Shown here piece by piece: positions 4,679-7,195 of a DNA stretch of 7,195 nucleotides. The notes beneath the pieces are model-generated. The model did no database searches, had not been told where the DNA came from, and saw only the letters and a list, made by a program, of their open reading frames with translations. Positions within the stretch are counted from its first letter, which is position 1. Each line of letters starts with the position of its first letter. The translations under genes were made by a program, and so were the position numbers. Source of the DNA: Bacteroidota bacterium (lineage in GTDB: Bacteria; Bacteroidota; Bacteroidia; Bacteroidales; P3); assembly GCA_030540495.1 (NCBI GenBank), contig JAUNWC010000071.1:1-7195 (forward strand), in the 5' to 3' direction.

Positions 4679-7077
4679 AGTATTAAACTTCCTATTTGAT
4701 AAACCAATGTAGAACAAACCCAAGCCAAACATATAGTATAGCAAACGGTAAATATAGCCCACTTCCATTTTCCGCTCTCTCCTTTGATAACTGCCACAGT
4801 AGCAAGACAAGGCATATAAAGAAGAACAAAAATCAACATAGAAAAGGCAGAAAGTGGAGTCATATTATTGTGAATTATCTTTGATATTCTCAAATCGCTA
4901 TCCACTTCTTCGGCTTGAGCAATTTCTATGCTCTCTTGGTTGGAGGCATAAAGTACGCCCATAGTTGAGGCAACTATCTCTTTGGCAAAGGCTCCGCTAA
5001 GCAAAGATACACTTTGTTTCCAATCAAAACCACAAGGCTCCATTACTGGCTCTATGGTTTTGCCTATTTTTCCAAGATAAGAGTTTTCCATTTGCTCCTT
5101 AGGGGTGTTGAAATTGTTGTGATTAGGATAGTATCCCAAAGCCCAAACAAGTATGGAGGCAAAAAGAATTATGGTTGCCATCTTTCTTAGATATTGTTTG
5201 CCTTTTTCCCAAGTATGGCGTATTATAGCCTTAGCGGTTGGCATTCTGTATGGAGGCAACTCCATAACAAAAGGAGTACTCTCGCCTTTGATAACAAATC
5301 TGCTAAATATCTTTGCCATAACCACAGCAAGCAACATACCAAGGAAATAAAGCAACAAAAGAATCAATGCAGCGTGTGAAGGAAAAAAAGCACTAACCAA
5401 TATTAGGTATATAGGTATTCTTGCCGAGCAGGACATCAAAGGAATAATAAGCATGGTTATAAGCCTTGATTTCCTATCCTCTATGGTACGTGTTGCCATA
5501 ATTGCAGGCACATTGCAACCAAATCCCATAATCATAGGTATAAAACTTTTGCCGTGAAGCCCCATTTTATGCATCATTTTGTCCATAATAAAAGCCGCAC
5601 GAGCCATATATCCACTATCTTCCATAAAGGAAATAAAAAGATAGAGTATAAGAATATTAGGCAAAAAGACAATAACACTGCCCACTCCGTTAATTATACC
5701 ATCCACTATCATATCCTTAAAAGGTCCATCTGGCATATTGTTGCTTACCGTTTCTCCCAACCAAGCAAAAAGGGAGTCTATCCAATCCATAGGGTATTGC
5801 CCAAGGAAGAAAGTACAGAAAAAAGTAACAAACATAAAGAATATAAACAGCGGAAAACCAAGATATCTATTGGTAACAGCAGCGTCTATTTGCTCGGTTA
5901 TTTTGTTGATATTCTTTTCTTTGGACTTATGATAAACCTCTTTTAAAGCACCTCTGATAAAGCCATATTTAGCATCAGTTATAGCGTCCTCCAAATTGGT
6001 TTTAAATTCGTTTTGAAAGCCTTTGCTTATATTGTTTCTTTGCTCCAAAATATCTCCATCAGTATCCAATCCTCTTAGTTTTCTCTCCATTTGAGCATCG
6101 TTTTCCAAGAGTTTGATAGCAAAGAAACGCGAAGACATTTCGTCAATATAGCCGTGTTCTTTTATAGAGTTTCTTAGTATTTTGATTCTTTTCTCAATTT
6201 CTTCTCCGTGATTTACGTGTATGTGGTGGGTCAGAGTGTCTTTGCCCTCATATACATCTATAATCTTGGCGAACAACTCTTTAACACCTTTTCCATTTCT
6301 GGCAGAAGTAGGCAGGCAAGGACATCCCAAAAGTTTTCCAAGTTGATTGTAGTCCAAATTATCGCCTCTTTTCTTTAATTCGTCAAACATATTTAGAGCT
6401 ATAACCAAACGCAAGTCCATATCTATCAGTTGCGTTGTTAGGTAAAGATTTCTCTCTAAGTTTGAGGAGTCTAAGACGTTGAGAATAATATCAGGTTTTT
6501 TTTGAGTTATATGTTGTCTTACATATAATTCCTCTGGGGAATAAGCACTAAGTGAATAAGTACCCGGTAAATCAGTAAGCAGAAAAGTATAACCATTGTA
6601 TTCAAACGAGCCTTGCTTTTCATCCACAGTAACACCACTATAATTACCCACGTGCTCATGTGCATTGGTTGCAATGTTAAAAATAGAGGTCTTGCCACAA
6701 TTAGGGTTGCCCACCAAAGCAACATTGATAACCTTTGATTTCTTTTCGGCTAAGTTTATTATATTTTTTTCAGTCTCTATATCTGTAATTTCAATATCTC
6801 TTTGATTATTAGAAGTCTTTTTGCTCTCGTTTCTCAACTCTTCTTCCGCCTCTTGCAAAGATATAACCTCTATGTTTTCAGCATCCTTTCTCCTCAAAGA
6901 GACTTCAAAATTCATTATCCTATATTTAACAGGGTCTTTCATAGGAGCATTCAAAATCGCTTCTACCTCAGTACCTTTAATAAAGCCCATCTCCATGATT
7001 CTTTTTCTGAAAGCACCATAGCCTTTTACCTTTATTATAATGGCTTTTTCTCCTATTTTAAGTTCGGATAACAACAT
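4675..7077 (-). CDS. feoB: Ferrous iron transporter, FeoA–FeoB fusion
   Basis: This 800-residue inner-membrane protein imports Fe2+. Residues 1-75 form a FeoA SH3-like domain (MLLSELKIGEKA, RIMEMGFIKGTEVE), joined by a charged linker (about 76-115) to FeoB. The GTPase domain shows G1 GNPNCGKTS (123-131), G2 Thr150 in NYSGVTVD, G3 DLPG (169-172), G4 NMFD (229-232) and G5 SAR (258-260), then the helical switch/GDI region (about 285-385). The membrane domain begins near 405 and has two gate motifs: GFGCNVPAIMATR (518-530) with Cys521, and GAFAKEIVAS (695-704). Conserved Cys550 and Cys757 correspond in position to E. coli Cys432 and Cys675. LPPYRMP (607-613) is also typical. The length is that expected for a Bacteroidota FeoAB and no motif is damaged. 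The ATG at 7077 is preceded by GGAG 10 nt upstream. The promoter and a palindrome lie just upstream, and the small Cys-rich partner overlaps the stop. Expression is expected to respond to iron. Confidence 0.96.
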   Translation of the reverse strand: MLLSELKIGEKAIIIKVKGYGAFRKRIMEMGFIKGTEVEAILNAPMKDPVKYRIMNFEVSLRRKDAENIEVISLQEAEEELRNESKKTSNNQRDIEITDIETEKNIINLAEKKSKVINVALVGNPNCGKTSIFNIATNAHEHVGNYSGVTVDEKQGSFEYNGYTFLLTDLPGTYSLSAYSPEELYVRQHITQKKPDIILNVLDSSNLERNLYLTTQLIDMDLRLVIALNMFDELKKRGDNLDYNQLGKLLGCPCLPTSARNGKGVKELFAKIIDVYEGKDTLTHHIHVNHGEEIEKRIKILRNSIKEHGYIDEMSSRFFAIKLLENDAQMERKLRGLDTDGDILEQRNNISKGFQNEFKTNLEDAITDAKYGFIRGALKEVYHKSKEKNINKITEQIDAAVTNRYLGFPLFIFFMFVTFFCTFFLGQYPMDWIDSLFAWLGETVSNNMPDGPFKDMIVDGIINGVGSVIVFLPNILILYLFISFMEDSGYMARAAFIMDKMMHKMGLHGKSFIPMIMGFGCNVPAIMATRTIEDRKSRLITMLIIPLMSCSARIPIYLILVSAFFPSHAALILLLLYFLGMLLAVVMAKIFSRFVIKGESTPFVMELPPYRMPTAKAIIRHTWEKGKQYLRKMATIILFASILVWALGYYPNHNNFNTPKEQMENSYLGKIGKTIEPVMEPCGFDWKQSVSLLSGAFAKEIVASTMGVLYASNQESIEIAQAEEVDSDLRISKIIHNNMTPLSAFSMLIFVLLYMPCLATVAVIKGESGKWKWAIFTVCYTICLAWVCSTLVYQIGSLIL

Positions 7078-7104
7078 ATATTTTTATCTCCAAATTAGAT
7101 TTTG

Positions 7105-7136
7105 CAAAATTACTACCTTTTTTTCTATGCCACAAT
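7105..7136 (-). promoter_or_regulatory. Predicted feo operon promoter
   Basis: On the minus strand TAATTTTG (7112-7105), followed by CA, matches TAnnTTTG. ATTG (7136-7133), three of four bases of the -33 box TTTG, lies 20 bp upstream. The predicted transcript starts near 7098-7100, about 22 nt before the feoAB ATG. The -33 element is weaker than that of the DHS-like gene, which is compatible with regulated expression. Confidence 0.55.
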
Positions 7137-7153
7137 ACCTACTTTTAGGTATT
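7134..7153. promoter_or_regulatory. 8+4+8 bp palindrome over the feo -33 region, candidate operator
   Basis: AATACCTA (7134-7141) and TAGGTATT (7146-7153) are perfect inverted repeats separated by CTTT. The left arm overlaps the -33 element of the predicted feo promoter, the position expected for a repressor. The TAGG/CCTA half-sites recall, loosely, DtxR-family operators (TTAGG…CCTAA). A metal-sensing repressor is therefore a reasonable guess, but no regulator gene is visible in the window. It could also be a short hairpin ending an upstream transcript. Confidence 0.45.
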
Positions 7154-7195
7154 TTTTTTATAAATTGTAGTAGATTGTAGGCACAGGCTCCTTAT

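Noticed and set aside
4679..4810. 44-residue upstream extension of the Cys-rich peptide
   Set aside because: It lies wholly within feoB in another frame; the ATGA overlap gives a better start and the usual family size.
5554..5946. 130-codon plus-strand reading frame opposite feoB
   Set aside because: It is an antisense shadow of the FeoB membrane region, with no recognisable motif and no promoter.

Overview
The window is A+T-rich chromosomal DNA that most likely comes from a Bacteroidota (Bacteroidales-type) bacterium. Three things point that way: promoters of the form TTTG – about 19 bp – TAnnTTTG, a near absence of strong Shine-Dalgarno sequences, and a FeoA–FeoB fusion, which is common in that phylum. 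This is housekeeping and metal-transport territory. I see no mobile element, CRISPR array, tRNA or rRNA.

Layout from left to right. (1) The 3' end of a plus-strand gene runs off the left edge (2-487); its product is unrecognised, with a weak hint of a thioredoxin-like fold. (2) A convergent intergenic gap holds a perfect 14-bp inverted repeat (533-587). (3) On the minus strand is a deoxyhypusine-synthase-family enzyme (603-1622). It has its own consensus promoter (1728-1758) and a leader of about 100 nt that can fold into a 14-bp hairpin just upstream of the start codon. (4) A minus-strand pair follows in transcription order: ligA (NAD-dependent DNA ligase), then a Sfp-type phosphopantetheinyl transferase whose GTG start lies 9 nt past the ligA stop, in the same frame. 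A strong -7 element (4403-4410) lies just upstream of a GTG start for ligA and inside the longer ATG-initiated reading frame, so the shorter ligA is preferred. (5) The minus-strand feo operon encodes a full-length FeoA–FeoB fusion for ferrous iron uptake (4675-7077). It overlaps by ATGA a 45-residue membrane protein with a Cys/His tail (FeoB-associated type), and ends at a clear intrinsic terminator (4448-4486). Its promoter region at the right edge carries an 8+4+8 bp palindrome over the -33 element, a candidate operator.

The main functions are therefore DNA replication/repair, carrier-protein activation, iron(II) uptake and a probable polyamine-type transferase. They look like independent transcription units rather than one system. 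The least ordinary items are the divergent active site of the deoxyhypusine synthase homologue, in a lineage expected to use EF-P rather than eIF5A, together with its structured mRNA leader, and the palindrome over the feo promoter. I did not find convincing evidence of a wholly new multi-gene system.
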